This document shows positions 19,156-28,146 of a DNA stretch of 64,000 bases, piece by piece. The position numbers and the translations under genes were made by a program. Position 1 is the first letter of the stretch; each line of letters begins with the position of its first letter. The stretch is from positions 310,001 through 374,000 of the forward strand of contig OZ219862.1 of the NCBI GenBank assembly GCA_964291445.2. Direction: 5' to 3'. This DNA comes from JAPOXR01 sp964291445 (GTDB taxonomy: Bacteria; Pseudomonadota; Alphaproteobacteria; Rhodobacterales; Rhodobacteraceae). Below the pieces are notes generated by a model. That model ran no database searches, was not told the DNA's origin, and worked only from the letters and a program-made list of their open reading frames with translations.

Positions 19156-20832
19156 ATGGCTGACGCAACGGTACATCTGGACGATCATCACGATGGACAT
19201 GCCGGATTCTTTACCCGGTGGTTCATGTCCACGAACCACAAGGACATCGGAATCCTCTACATCGTGACGGCGGCGTTTGTCGGGTTCATATCCGTTCTGT
19301 TCACGGTGTACATGCGAATGGAACTCATGGAACCGGGCGTCCAGTACATGTGCCTCGAAGGCGCAAGCCTGCTGGCGGCGGCGGCCGAGGATTGCACGCC
19401 CAACGGGCATTTGTGGAATGTGCTGATCACCGGCCACGGCGTGCTGATGATGTTTTTCGTGGTCATTCCGGCGCTGTTCGGCGGTTTCGGAAACTATTTC
19501 ATGCCGCTGATGATCGGCGCACCCGACATGGCATTCCCGCGCCTCAACAACCTCAGCTACTGGATGTTCGTCGCCGGCTCGTCGCTTGCCGTCGCCTCGG
19601 TGCTGGCGCCCGGCGGAAACGGGCAATCCGGCTCCGGGGTTGGCTGGGTGCTGTACGCCCCGCTCTCGACCCGCGAGGCCGGGATGTCGATGGATTTGGC
19701 AATCTTTGCCGTCCATGTGTCCGGTGCCTCGTCGATTCTCGGCGCCATCAACATGATCACGACCTTCCTGAACATGCGTGCGCCGGGAATGACGCTGCAC
19801 AAGGTGCCGCTTTTTGCCTGGTCGATCTTCGTGACCGGATGGCTGATTCTTCTTTCGCTGCCGGTGCTGGCCGGCGCCATCACCATGCTGCTGACGGATC
19901 GGAATTTCGGCACCACCTTCTTTGATGCCGCCGGTGGTGGCGACCCGATTCTCTACCAGCACCTGTTGTGGTTCTTCGGACATCCGGAAGTCTACATCAT
20001 CATCGTTCCCGGCTTCGGAATCATCTCGCACGTGATCTCGACCTTCTCCAGGAAACCGATCTTTGGCTACCTGCCGATGGTCTATGCCATGGTCGGCATC
20101 GGGGCGCTCGGCTTCGTGGTCTGGGCACACCACATGTACACGGTCGGGATGAGCCTCACGCAGCAATCCTACTTCATGCTGGCGACCATGGTGATCGCGG
20201 TTCCGACCGGCATCAAGATCTTCTCCTGGATCGCCACCATGTGGGGCGGTTCGGTGCAGTTCAAGACCCCCATGCTCTGGGCATTCGGCTTCCTGTTCCT
20301 GTTTACCCTCGGCGGGGTGACCGGGATTGTCCTGAGCCAGGCCGGCGTCGACCGGGCCTACCATGACACCTACTATGTCGTGGCGCATTTTCACTACGTG
20401 ATGTCACTGGGCGCCGTGTTCTGCATCTTTGCCGGCATCTATTACTGGATCGGCAAGATGTCCGGCCGGCAATACCCGGAATGGGCCGGCAAGCTTCACT
20501 TCTGGATGATGTTCATCGGCTCCAACCTGACCTTCTTTCCGCAGCACTTCCTGGGGCGCCAGGGCATGCCGCGGCGGTATATCGACTATCCCGAAGCCTA
20601 TGCCTTCTGGAACGAGATCTCCTCCTACGGCGCATTCCTGTCATTCGCCTCCTTCGTGTTCTTCATCGGGGTTATCTGCTACACGCTGCTGGCCGGAAAG
20701 CGGGTCGAGGAGCCTGCATATTGGGGCGGGCCGGCCGACACCATGGAATGGATCCATTCCAATCCGCCGCCGCACCATACCTACGAGACATTGCCAACGC
20801 CGGATGTCTGGCAGCAGACCCAACGGCACTGA
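19156..20832 (+). CDS. ctaD: Cytochrome c oxidase subunit I (aa3 type)
   Basis: A 558-residue heme-copper oxidase subunit with twelve hydrophobic segments; it reduces oxygen to water at the heme a3-CuB site and pumps protons. Canonical elements are visible: the D-channel entry GAPDMAFPRLNN, GHPEVYIIIVPGFG (CuB His, cross-linked Tyr and the gating Glu), HHMYTVGMSLTQQ, the K-channel Lys in VPTGIKIFSWIATMWGG, and heme ligands in VVAHFHYVMS. GAGGAA precedes the ATG. No subunit II, subunit III or ctaB/ctaG gene is nearby, so the other subunits must be encoded elsewhere. Confidence 0.96.
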   Translation: MADATVHLDDHHDGHAGFFTRWFMSTNHKDIGILYIVTAAFVGFISVLFTVYMRMELMEPGVQYMCLEGASLLAAAAEDCTPNGHLWNVLITGHGVLMMFFVVIPALFGGFGNYFMPLMIGAPDMAFPRLNNLSYWMFVAGSSLAVASVLAPGGNGQSGSGVGWVLYAPLSTREAGMSMDLAIFAVHVSGASSILGAINMITTFLNMRAPGMTLHKVPLFAWSIFVTGWLILLSLPVLAGAITMLLTDRNFGTTFFDAAGGGDPILYQHLLWFFGHPEVYIIIVPGFGIISHVISTFSRKPIFGYLPMVYAMVGIGALGFVVWAHHMYTVGMSLTQQSYFMLATMVIAVPTGIKIFSWIATMWGGSVQFKTPMLWAFGFLFLFTLGGVTGIVLSQAGVDRAYHDTYYVVAHFHYVMSLGAVFCIFAGIYYWIGKMSGRQYPEWAGKLHFWMMFIGSNLTFFPQHFLGRQGMPRRYIDYPEAYAFWNEISSYGAFLSFASFVFFIGVICYTLLAGKRVEEPAYWGGPADTMEWIHSNPPPHHTYETLPTPDVWQQTQRH

Positions 20833-20903
20833 ACGGCAATCATCGCCGGGCGAGACCCGGAAACGGGCAGGTTCTATCCGGGGTCAGCTGAACTCCGGCC
20901 GGT

Positions 20904-21356
20904 TCACGACAGCCTGTCAATGACCATGTCATCGACGAGGCGAAAATCCATCCGCCCGGGATATCTGGATTTGAGCGCCTGCATCACCCTCCCCTTGTCG
21001 CGGATTCCCCGGGCCCGGGTCCGGTGGATGGCGTGCTCGATGGCAATCCTCACCTGGTCTTCATCCAGCATCGTCGGCAGCAATTCCTCCAGGATACTGA
21101 TTTCCCGCCGCTCCTGGTTGGCAAGATCAATCTGGCCATGTTCCTCGAAATTGACCGAGCTTTTCCGGCGTTGCTGGATCATCTGCCGCAGGATCCTGCG
21201 GATGGCATCATCGGACATCCGTTCGGCCTTGCGCGATTCCCTGATGACCTGGTCCTTGTCGGCGATCGCCAGGTTGACGAGCCGCAACATCGACAGGCGA
21301 ATCTCGTCCTCGCCTTCCAGTGCCTCTTCAAGTTTGCTGCGTATAAGGTCACGCAT
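20904..21356 (-). CDS. GatB/YqeY domain protein
   Basis: A 150-residue all-helical protein matching YqeY-type proteins, which share the tail domain of the GatB subunit of tRNA amidotransferase. The N-terminal RLSMLRLVNLAIADKDQVIR and the central ISILEELLPTMLDEDQVR are typical. The function of the free-standing family is unclear; tRNA-related binding is assumed from the GatB tail. It diverges from carA, an arrangement common in Alphaproteobacteria, where carA, yqeY, dnaG and rpoD cluster. It ends convergently with ctaD. Confidence 0.9.
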   Translation of the reverse strand: MRDLIRSKLEEALEGEDEIRLSMLRLVNLAIADKDQVIRESRKAERMSDDAIRRILRQMIQQRRKSSVNFEEHGQIDLANQERREISILEELLPTMLDEDQVRIAIEHAIHRTRARGIRDKGRVMQALKSRYPGRMDFRLVDDMVIDRLS

Positions 21357-21726
21357 TCAGGATTCCACGACCACCATAGCGCTGCTGGAAACGGAATCTA
21401 GCGAACAAGCCTGTTCAAGGCAAATTGGGCACCGGGCGCGCACGCATGGCAGTTGGCCCAAGCCATGCCGGCACCCGGTTCTGGACCAGTTGCCAGCCGG
21501 GCTGGTCGGGCCGGGCCCGCGGGGCGGCAGGCAGCCCTGCAGACACCCGCCCATGCGGTGGGAGGGCTGCCGTGACAGGCAATCGGGCCGCCGCCCGGCA
21601 TTCGGATCCGAAGTTCCGGATTGGCATTCACAATGTCGCAACCCGAAGCTATGAACGACGCATATTCCCGGAGCGGCACCGAGCCGTTCGGGAGTCTCGA
21701 CGGCAGCGATTCCAGGTGGATTGACG

Positions 21727-22914
21727 GTGACACGGGGCAACACATTCGATGATCGGGTTCGAGCGGCGACGGCCTGCATCGTTCTGGCCGATGGCACCGT
21801 GTTCCCCGGGCAGGGCTATGGCGCCGAAGGCATCGTAACCGGCGAAGTCTGTTTCAATACCGCCATGACCGGCTACCAGGAAATCATGACCGACCCGTCC
21901 TATGCCGGGCAGATCGTCATGTTCACCTTCCCGCATATCGGCAATGTCGGTGCAACAGCCGATGACAACGAGGCCAACCTGCCGCACGCCCTGGGCATGA
22001 TCACCAGGATGCACCCGTCGCAGGCGTCGAACTGGCGGGCCGAAGGCGATCTTGATGACTGGATGCGGCAAAGATTGCTCGTGGGTATTGGCGGGCTGGA
22101 CACGCGGCGCTTCACCCGTTCAATTCGCCAATCCGGCGCCCTGCATGCGACGATCGAATATCGGCAACGGGGGGAATTCGGGGCGGATGACATCGTCCGC
22201 CTCGCCGACCTGGCCGGCAGGTTCCCGGGATTGACCGGCGCCGATCTTGCCGCCGAGGTGACCTGCGATGGCGGCTCCGAGTGGGCAGGCTCGCTATGGG
22301 CCTGGCCGGAGGGCTATTCCGTCGGACCCGAGGCCGGGTTTCGGGTGGCGGTTATCGATTACGGCGTAAAGCAGAACATCCTGCGCTGCCTGTGTTCGGT
22401 CGGATGCAGGACCAAGCTGTTTTCGGCCGGTGCCACCGCCGACGAAATCCTGGCCTGGGAGCCGGAGGGCATCTTCCTGTCCAACGGCCCGGGCGACCCG
22501 GCGGCGACCGGTGAGTACGCGGTCGGCACGATCAGGGAACTTCTCGACCGCTCGAATGCTCCCGTTTTCGGAATTTGCCTTGGCCACCAGCTGCTGGCGC
22601 TGGCCCTCGGGGCGCAGACCACCAAGATGAATCACGGGCATCATGGCGCCAACCATCCGGTCAAGGACCTCGGAACCGGTAATGTCGCCATCACCTCGAT
22701 GAATCACGGCTTCATGGTCGACCGGGAGTCACTCCCCGCCGGGGTTGTCGAGACCCATTGCTCGCTCTTCGACGGTTCGAATTGCGGGATTCGCATGACC
22801 GGACGGCCGGTGTTTTCGGTGCAGTTCCATCCCGAGGCAAGCCCGGGGCCGCAGGACAGCTACTACCTATTCAGGGAATTCGCCGGCGCCATGCAAAGGG
22901 CCGAAGCTGGCTGA
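21727..22914 (+). CDS. carA: Carbamoyl-phosphate synthase small subunit
   Basis: A ~395-residue glutamine amidotransferase subunit that frees ammonia for carbamoyl phosphate, the precursor of pyrimidines and arginine. The N-terminal domain shows GEVCFNTAMTGYQEIMTDPS and FTFPHIGNVG; the C-terminal class I amidotransferase domain has the nucleophile in GICLGHQLLALALG and the His/Glu pair in QFHPEASPGPQ. GTG at 21727 is chosen because AGGTGGA lies about seven bases upstream; TTG at 21721 is the alternative. carB is not in the window; the next gene is ilvC on the other strand. Confidence 0.95.
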   Translation: MTRGNTFDDRVRAATACIVLADGTVFPGQGYGAEGIVTGEVCFNTAMTGYQEIMTDPSYAGQIVMFTFPHIGNVGATADDNEANLPHALGMITRMHPSQASNWRAEGDLDDWMRQRLLVGIGGLDTRRFTRSIRQSGALHATIEYRQRGEFGADDIVRLADLAGRFPGLTGADLAAEVTCDGGSEWAGSLWAWPEGYSVGPEAGFRVAVIDYGVKQNILRCLCSVGCRTKLFSAGATADEILAWEPEGIFLSNGPGDPAATGEYAVGTIRELLDRSNAPVFGICLGHQLLALALGAQTTKMNHGHHGANHPVKDLGTGNVAITSMNHGFMVDRESLPAGVVETHCSLFDGSNCGIRMTGRPVFSVQFHPEASPGPQDSYYLFREFAGAMQRAEAG

Positions 22915-23072
22915 CCGGCAGCGCCAGGCACCATGGCCGGTTTCACTGCCGTTCCAGATGCCAGAGCCAGCCGGTAATGCCAGGGGCCAAGGCCAGCTGT
23001 ACTGCCAGGCAAAAGGCCAGGGCCGATTGTACCGACCCGGTCTTCGCATACAGGTTTCGGTGGCGCGGGTGG

Positions 23073-24095
23073 TCAGTTCCGGTCGCGATCGACCAGCTGT
23101 CCTTCGGCGATCCACGGCATCATTCCTCGCAATTTCCTGCCAACCTCCTCGATCCCGTGCGAATCATTGATCCGCCGCATGGCCTTGAAGGAGGGCTGGC
23201 CCGCCTGGCATTCCTGCATCCATTGGGCAGTGAATTTGCCGGTCTGGATGTCGTGGAGAATTTCCCGCATCCTGGCCTTGGTCTCCTCATATGGCAGGAT
23301 CCTGGGCCCGGAGACATACTCGCCATACTCGGCAGTGTTGGATATCGAGTAGTTCATGTTGGCGATGCCGCCTTCATAGATCAGGTCGACGATGAGTTTG
23401 ACCTCGTGAAGGCACTCGAAATACGCCATCTCCGGCGCATATCCTGCCTCGACCAGGGTCTCGTATCCGCAGCGGATCAACTCGATCATCCCGCCGCACA
23501 ACACGGCCTGCTCGCCAAAGAGGTCGGTCTCGCATTCTTCCTTGAAGTCGGTCTCGATGATGCCGGATCGCCCGCCACCGATTGCCGAGCAATATGACAG
23601 TGCCGTCTCCAATGCCCGGCCAGTGGCATCACGGTCCACCGCCACCAGGCAGGGAACGCCGCCGCCATTGACGAATTCGCCGCGGACGGTGTGGCCCGGG
23701 CCCTTGGGGGCAATCATCACCACGTCGACGCCGGGCTTCGGATCAATCAGTTTGAAGTGGACATTCAGCCCATGGGCAAAGGCGATGGCAGAGCCCTCGC
23801 GCAGATGGTCGTGCACGCGGTCCCGGTAGGTTGCGGCCTGCAACTCGTCGGGCATGGTAAACATGATGAGATCACACCATGCGGCGGCGGCCTCGATTCC
23901 CATGACCGCCAAACCGGATTTCTCGGCCTTTTTTGCCGATGGCGATCCTTCGCGCAACGCGACCGCAAGATTTCCTGCCCCGGAATCCTTGAGGTTCAAT
24001 GCGTGGGCATGGCCCTGCGAGCCATAGCCGAGAATGGCAATCTTCATGTCCTTGATAAGATTGATGTCACAATCACGATCATAATATACGCGCAT
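23073..24095 (-). CDS. ilvC: Ketol-acid reductoisomerase (class I)
   Basis: A 340-residue NADPH-dependent enzyme of valine, leucine and isoleucine synthesis, acting on acetolactate and acetohydroxybutyrate. The Rossmann motif ILGYGSQGHAHALNLKDSG lies near residue 20 and the magnesium-binding acidic residues in TDFKEECETDLFGEQAVL. The length matches class I enzymes. GGAGG stands five bases before the ATG at 24095, so four extra upstream codons are not used. The gene is convergent with carA and stands alone, without ilvB or ilvH. Confidence 0.96.
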   Translation of the reverse strand: MRVYYDRDCDINLIKDMKIAILGYGSQGHAHALNLKDSGAGNLAVALREGSPSAKKAEKSGLAVMGIEAAAAWCDLIMFTMPDELQAATYRDRVHDHLREGSAIAFAHGLNVHFKLIDPKPGVDVVMIAPKGPGHTVRGEFVNGGGVPCLVAVDRDATGRALETALSYCSAIGGGRSGIIETDFKEECETDLFGEQAVLCGGMIELIRCGYETLVEAGYAPEMAYFECLHEVKLIVDLIYEGGIANMNYSISNTAEYGEYVSGPRILPYEETKARMREILHDIQTGKFTAQWMQECQAGQPSFKAMRRINDSHGIEEVGRKLRGMMPWIAEGQLVDRDRN

Positions 24096-24211
24096 TTCTG
24101 CCTCCAAGCTGCCCGGTGACGGTGTGGTATGACTGCCCGAATGGGCAAGACGAAGCTGTCGCGTCTAAGCTCTTTTCGGCACGCGATCAAACGCGAAACA
24201 GGGCCGGAACG

Positions 24212-25462
24212 TCAATCATGACTGCCGGAATGCACCCGCGGCGCCAGTCTCAACCCGCCCGCCACCGAGAGACCGGAATTCATCAGACCCCGGCGGAGAA
24301 GGGGTTGGCCGTGCAGGAGCGTCAGCAACCGGCCGCGCAACTCGTGCGCGGCCCGGCTCTCCGAGGCCGCGACCAGCCCCAGCGCTCCCACGGCAAAGGT
24401 TGCCGCCGTCATGTCGATCCTCCGGTGCCGGCAGTACTGGTCCACTGCATGCCGTGACCCCGGATCACCGGGAAATCGTTCCACCGCCGCCACCAGGGCC
24501 GAGAGATCGGCAATGGTCATGTTGAAGCCCTGGGCGCCGATTGGCGGCACCAAATGCGCCGCCTCGCCGACCAGGATGGTGCGACCGGACCCCATCCCCG
24601 TTGATACCCGGGTCACGACCGGCCAGCGCAACCGGTCCGATTCCAGTGACAGTTTGCCAGGCAGGCCTGCCGTGCGTTCATCCAGCTGCCGCCCGAAATC
24701 ATCTCCGGGCATGGACGCGAGCTCCACGGTCCGCCGGTTGCCGGCAATCCACACCACCGACGATTGATGTTCGGTGCCGGGAAGCGGAATCAGGGTAAGG
24801 GTCTCTCCCTCCAGGTAGATTTCCCGGGTAATGCCATGATTCGGGCTCTCATGTCCGACATTGAAACTCAATGCGCCAAGACCGCCTCCCGGCCCGACCA
24901 TGCTGAAGCCCAGACCGGCCCGTATTTGCGAGTTTCGGCCATCGGCCGCCACCAGCAACCGGCATTGCAGGGAGGCAGCGCCGGGAAGCAGGCAGAACAC
25001 GTCACGATGCCGTCCGACGACCCGGTCGATCCTGGCACCGGACATGATGGTCGCTCCCGCCAGGGCCGCGATCCGCGCATCCAGCAATCCGTGCAGCACC
25101 GAGTTGCGAATGGTCCAGCCGAAGCAGGGTTTGCCGATTTCACGGCTGTGAAATTCAAAGACCGGGCCAGCCGACGATTGTCCGGAATCGACAATCTGCA
25201 ACTGTTGCAGTGGTCGCGCATTGTTGCTGACAACCTGCCAGATCCCGGCCCGCTTCAGGATATTCCGGGACGGCCACAGCAATGCCGTTACCCGGTTGTC
25301 ACCGTCGCCCGCCTTCCCTTGCCGGCCGCCAGGGCGGTCGTCGCAACAGACAACATTCCAGCCCATGCCGGCGAGGACTGCCGTGGCCAGCTTGCCGGCC
25401 AGGCCAGCGCCAGCAACAACGATATCGCAACTTGTCCTGTTGGCCGCAACCGGCGCTGCCAT
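24212..25462 (-). CDS. FAD-dependent hydroxylase, UbiH/UbiF/Coq6 family
   Basis: A ~416-residue flavoprotein monooxygenase. The FAD-binding GxGxxG motif is IVVAGAGLAGKLATAVLAG, the DG motif is LLVAADGRNSQIRAGLG, and the second FAD motif is ILVGEAAHLVPPIGAQGFN, the version found in ubiquinone-ring hydroxylases. It probably adds a hydroxyl to the ubiquinone precursor ring; which position cannot be decided. ATG at 25462 has GGGA just upstream; a TTG at 25507 inside the end of glmM is a longer option. It follows glmM on the same strand by 28 bases. Confidence 0.87.
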   Translation of the reverse strand: MAAPVAANRTSCDIVVAGAGLAGKLATAVLAGMGWNVVCCDDRPGGRQGKAGDGDNRVTALLWPSRNILKRAGIWQVVSNNARPLQQLQIVDSGQSSAGPVFEFHSREIGKPCFGWTIRNSVLHGLLDARIAALAGATIMSGARIDRVVGRHRDVFCLLPGAASLQCRLLVAADGRNSQIRAGLGFSMVGPGGGLGALSFNVGHESPNHGITREIYLEGETLTLIPLPGTEHQSSVVWIAGNRRTVELASMPGDDFGRQLDERTAGLPGKLSLESDRLRWPVVTRVSTGMGSGRTILVGEAAHLVPPIGAQGFNMTIADLSALVAAVERFPGDPGSRHAVDQYCRHRRIDMTAATFAVGALGLVAASESRAAHELRGRLLTLLHGQPLLRRGLMNSGLSVAGGLRLAPRVHSGSHD

Positions 25463-25490
25463 CTTTCCCGCGCCGTCCGGGGCGGTGCCA

Positions 25491-26840
25491 TTAGCCAACT
25501 TCGGCAAGAAGGCCTTCCAGCCTCGCCACGATCATCCGGATTTCGGCCACATCCTCACCTTCGGCCATGATTCGGATTACCGGTTCGGTTCCCGATTTCC
25601 TGACCAGGAGCCGGCCCCTGCCTTCGAGTTGTCTCCGGGAATCGTTGATCGCGGCCACGATTCTGCCATCCTGCAGGTTGGTCTCCGGGGACAGCCTGAC
25701 ATTTGCCGTCACCTGCGGCACCGGATCGAATATCGATGCAAGCTTTCCTGCCCTCTCCCCCGACTCGGCCAGCATGGCCAGGAATTGCAAGCCAGCAATC
25801 AGCCCGTCGCCGGCGGTGGCATAATCCAGCATGACGATGTGCCCGGATTTTTCGCCGCCCAAATTGAAGCCGTTCTGGCGCATGGCTTCGACCACGTACC
25901 GATCCCCGACCGGCGTTCGCCGTATGGTGATTCCGAGGTCGTCCAGGAAGGTCTCCAACCCCATATTCGACATGATCGACGCGACCACCGAGTCCTTCGC
26001 CAGCCGGCCCTGCGCCTGCCAACTCCTGGCAAAAAGTGCCAGCAACTGGTCGCCATCCATGACCTTCCCGGTCTCGTCGACCATCGCGATCCGGTCGCCA
26101 TCGCCGTCCAGGCACAACCCTGCATCGGCGCGGGTCTCCAGCACCTTGGCGGCGACGGCCCTGGTATCGGTCGAGCCGCAACCGGTATTGATGTTGAAAC
26201 CATTCGGGCTGACGCCGATCGGGACAACTTCGGCGCCCAGCTCCCACAGGACTTCCGGCGCCGCCCGGTAGCATGCACCATTGGCGCAGTCGACGACAAC
26301 GCGAATTCCGTCCAGCCTGAGATGCCTGGGAAATGTCGTCTTGGCGTATTCGACATAACGCCCCAACCCGTCATCGATTCGCCGTGCGCTGCCGATTCCC
26401 TCCGGCGATGACACCACCAGCATTTCCTCGAGGCCTCGCTCGATGTCGGCCTCGACCTCGTCGGACAGCTTGAAGCCGTCAGGCCCGAAGAATTTCAGGC
26501 CATTGTCATGAAACGGGTTGTGCGAAGCGGTGATCATGACGCCCAGATCGGCCCGCATCGACCGGGTCAGCAAGCCGACGGCGGGCGTCGGCACCGGCCC
26601 CAGCAGCAGCACGTTCATTCCGGATGCGGTCAGACCAGCGGTGAGCGCACTCTCCAGCATGTAGCCCGAACGCCTGGTATCCTTGCCGATCACCACCCGA
26701 AAGGAATTGGCATCGCTTTGTCGAAAGCAGGCCCCGGCCGCCATGCCGAGCTTCAACACCTCGCTCGCAGTCATCGGGCTGGAATTGGCGCGCCCGCGCA
26801 CGCCATCAGTGCCGAAATATTTCCTGTTGTCGAGGGTCAT
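25491..26840 (-). CDS. glmM: Phosphoglucosamine mutase
   Basis: A 449-residue enzyme converting glucosamine-6-phosphate to glucosamine-1-phosphate for peptidoglycan and lipopolysaccharide precursors. The phosphoserine loop TASHNPFHDNGLKFFGP (Ser106), the metal loop LDGDGDRIAMVDE and the sugar-binding GGEKSGHI are all present, and the N-terminus KYFGTDGVRGRAN is diagnostic for GlmM. The length is standard. It lies between a cell-wall hydrolase gene upstream and the ubiquinone hydroxylase downstream, all minus strand. Confidence 0.96.
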   Translation of the reverse strand: MTLDNRKYFGTDGVRGRANSSPMTASEVLKLGMAAGACFRQSDANSFRVVIGKDTRRSGYMLESALTAGLTASGMNVLLLGPVPTPAVGLLTRSMRADLGVMITASHNPFHDNGLKFFGPDGFKLSDEVEADIERGLEEMLVVSSPEGIGSARRIDDGLGRYVEYAKTTFPRHLRLDGIRVVVDCANGACYRAAPEVLWELGAEVVPIGVSPNGFNINTGCGSTDTRAVAAKVLETRADAGLCLDGDGDRIAMVDETGKVMDGDQLLALFARSWQAQGRLAKDSVVASIMSNMGLETFLDDLGITIRRTPVGDRYVVEAMRQNGFNLGGEKSGHIVMLDYATAGDGLIAGLQFLAMLAESGERAGKLASIFDPVPQVTANVRLSPETNLQDGRIVAAINDSRRQLEGRGRLLVRKSGTEPVIRIMAEGEDVAEIRMIVARLEGLLAEVG

Positions 26841-26920
26841 CGTCGCTACTCGCAGCTTGTCGTCCGCAACCGGGCCGACCCACTACAACGAAGATTGCAA
26901 ATTCTGCAACCGAAGGAATT

Positions 26921-27724
26921 CTACCTCGACTCCCGGTAGAAGACATGCTGGCCGACCACCTTCGTCAGGTGCATGTGATCCGACCAGAAGGGATCCACAT
27001 TCGTGGTGTGGAAATAGGTGGCGCCGTTGGTCGGATCGTCAATCGGGTTCTCGAGAAACAGTTTCGCCACACCCCTGATCTTCCGGTAAGTCTCCTTGTC
27101 GTGAATCGTTTCCGGCAATCCGTCGCAAAAATACGAGAATTGGCACTGGTGCAGACCGCCCCTGCCCTGCCAGACCACGCCGCAAACGGTATCGGGAAAC
27201 CGGTCGGATTCGATCCGGTTCTTGACCGTGTGGGCAACGGCAAGCCAGCCCTCGATCTTTTCGCCGCGGGCCTCGAAGTAGATTGCCTGGGCAAGGCATT
27301 CGAGATCCTTTTTCGAACCGGCCCTGCGAAACGGCCGTTCGATCTCGGTGTCCATCAGGCTCGGCGGCGGCCGGCGGGCCAATCGGTCGAATTCCAGTAG
27401 CGACAGGTTGACCGGTTCATAATTGTTCGAGGTGGAACTTCCGACTGTCAGGCTTGCATCAACGCTGGCCAGCCCAAGCAGGCCTCGGCGCTTGGGCCGA
27501 CCCGGATCGGCCCGTCGTGATGCGGTCTCCTGGCCGGGACGCCGCCTGGGTCGCAGGATATCCAGGCTGAAGCCGTCCCCGGCCTCGACCGTGGCGCCGG
27601 AAATGTAGATGCCAGAGAGGTCCGGAAGCCTGGATACCGAAATTTCCGATGTCTCGGCAGATGCGTTGCCACCATGGAGACAACAACACAGAATAATCAC
27701 CGATTGAACGTAACGATTTTTCAT
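26921..27724 (-). CDS. Cell wall hydrolase, SleB (Hydrolase_2) family
   Basis: A 267-residue secreted protein with a short signal peptide (MKNRYVQSVIILCCCLHGG, cleavage near NASA). The C-terminal ~140 residues form a SleB/CwlJ-type domain: LAQAIYFEARGEKIEGWLAV carries the catalytic Glu, followed by the usual VCGVVWQ and CQFSYFCDG segments and an ending with a possible Tyr/Arg cap. Such enzymes cleave peptidoglycan glycan strands. The region between signal peptide and domain is low in structure and rich in Arg and Pro. Its position before glmM hints at a cell-envelope unit. Confidence 0.86.
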   Translation of the reverse strand: MKNRYVQSVIILCCCLHGGNASAETSEISVSRLPDLSGIYISGATVEAGDGFSLDILRPRRRPGQETASRRADPGRPKRRGLLGLASVDASLTVGSSTSNNYEPVNLSLLEFDRLARRPPPSLMDTEIERPFRRAGSKKDLECLAQAIYFEARGEKIEGWLAVAHTVKNRIESDRFPDTVCGVVWQGRGGLHQCQFSYFCDGLPETIHDKETYRKIRGVAKLFLENPIDDPTNGATYFHTTNVDPFWSDHMHLTKVVGQHVFYRESR

Positions 27725-28146
27725 CCACTTGACTTCATTCTAGAGAATTCGACATTCCGCATAGTGACGTCGCTGGCAGCCCAACACTGAACGTCAATTC
27801 ACTTTTCACCAACTGCCACACCGCAGGATCAACGATGCTGGTTCAACCCGATTTGTGGCAGCAGGATCACGTGCTCCCCGAATAGCTCGGTGCAAGCATA
27901 GGATTATTTTGAGGTTATTGTCAAATTCCGACATGCCGCGGCCTGGATTCCGGGCGACAAATCAACGTCTTGGATACCGATCAGGCAACCGGAACAAAAT
28001 GTGGTAGGTGGAGGCTGCGTCGAATTCTGGAGGAATTTGGCGCGTTCGCGGCCGGATTTTCACAAGATTGTACCCCTGGAGAAGGTGCCCCGGGAACGTC
28101 TCCGGCCAGTCGACGAAAATCCACCGGCATCACTTTGCCATGCCGG
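27725..28146. other. Intergenic region between SleB-type gene and PpdK-like gene
   Basis: A 422-base stretch, locally richer in A and T than its surroundings near 27730-27960. It lies downstream of the PpdK-like gene and upstream of the cell-wall hydrolase gene (both minus), so a promoter for the latter is expected; TAGAAT at 27738-27743 (minus) is a possible -10 element but no clear -35 goes with it. I see no coding sequence or structured RNA. Confidence 0.45.

Noticed and set aside
18892..20394. 500-codon minus-strand open frame across lipB and ctaD
   Set aside because: It is antisense to ctaD, very rich in His, Asp, Gly and Arg, and has no recognisable domain.
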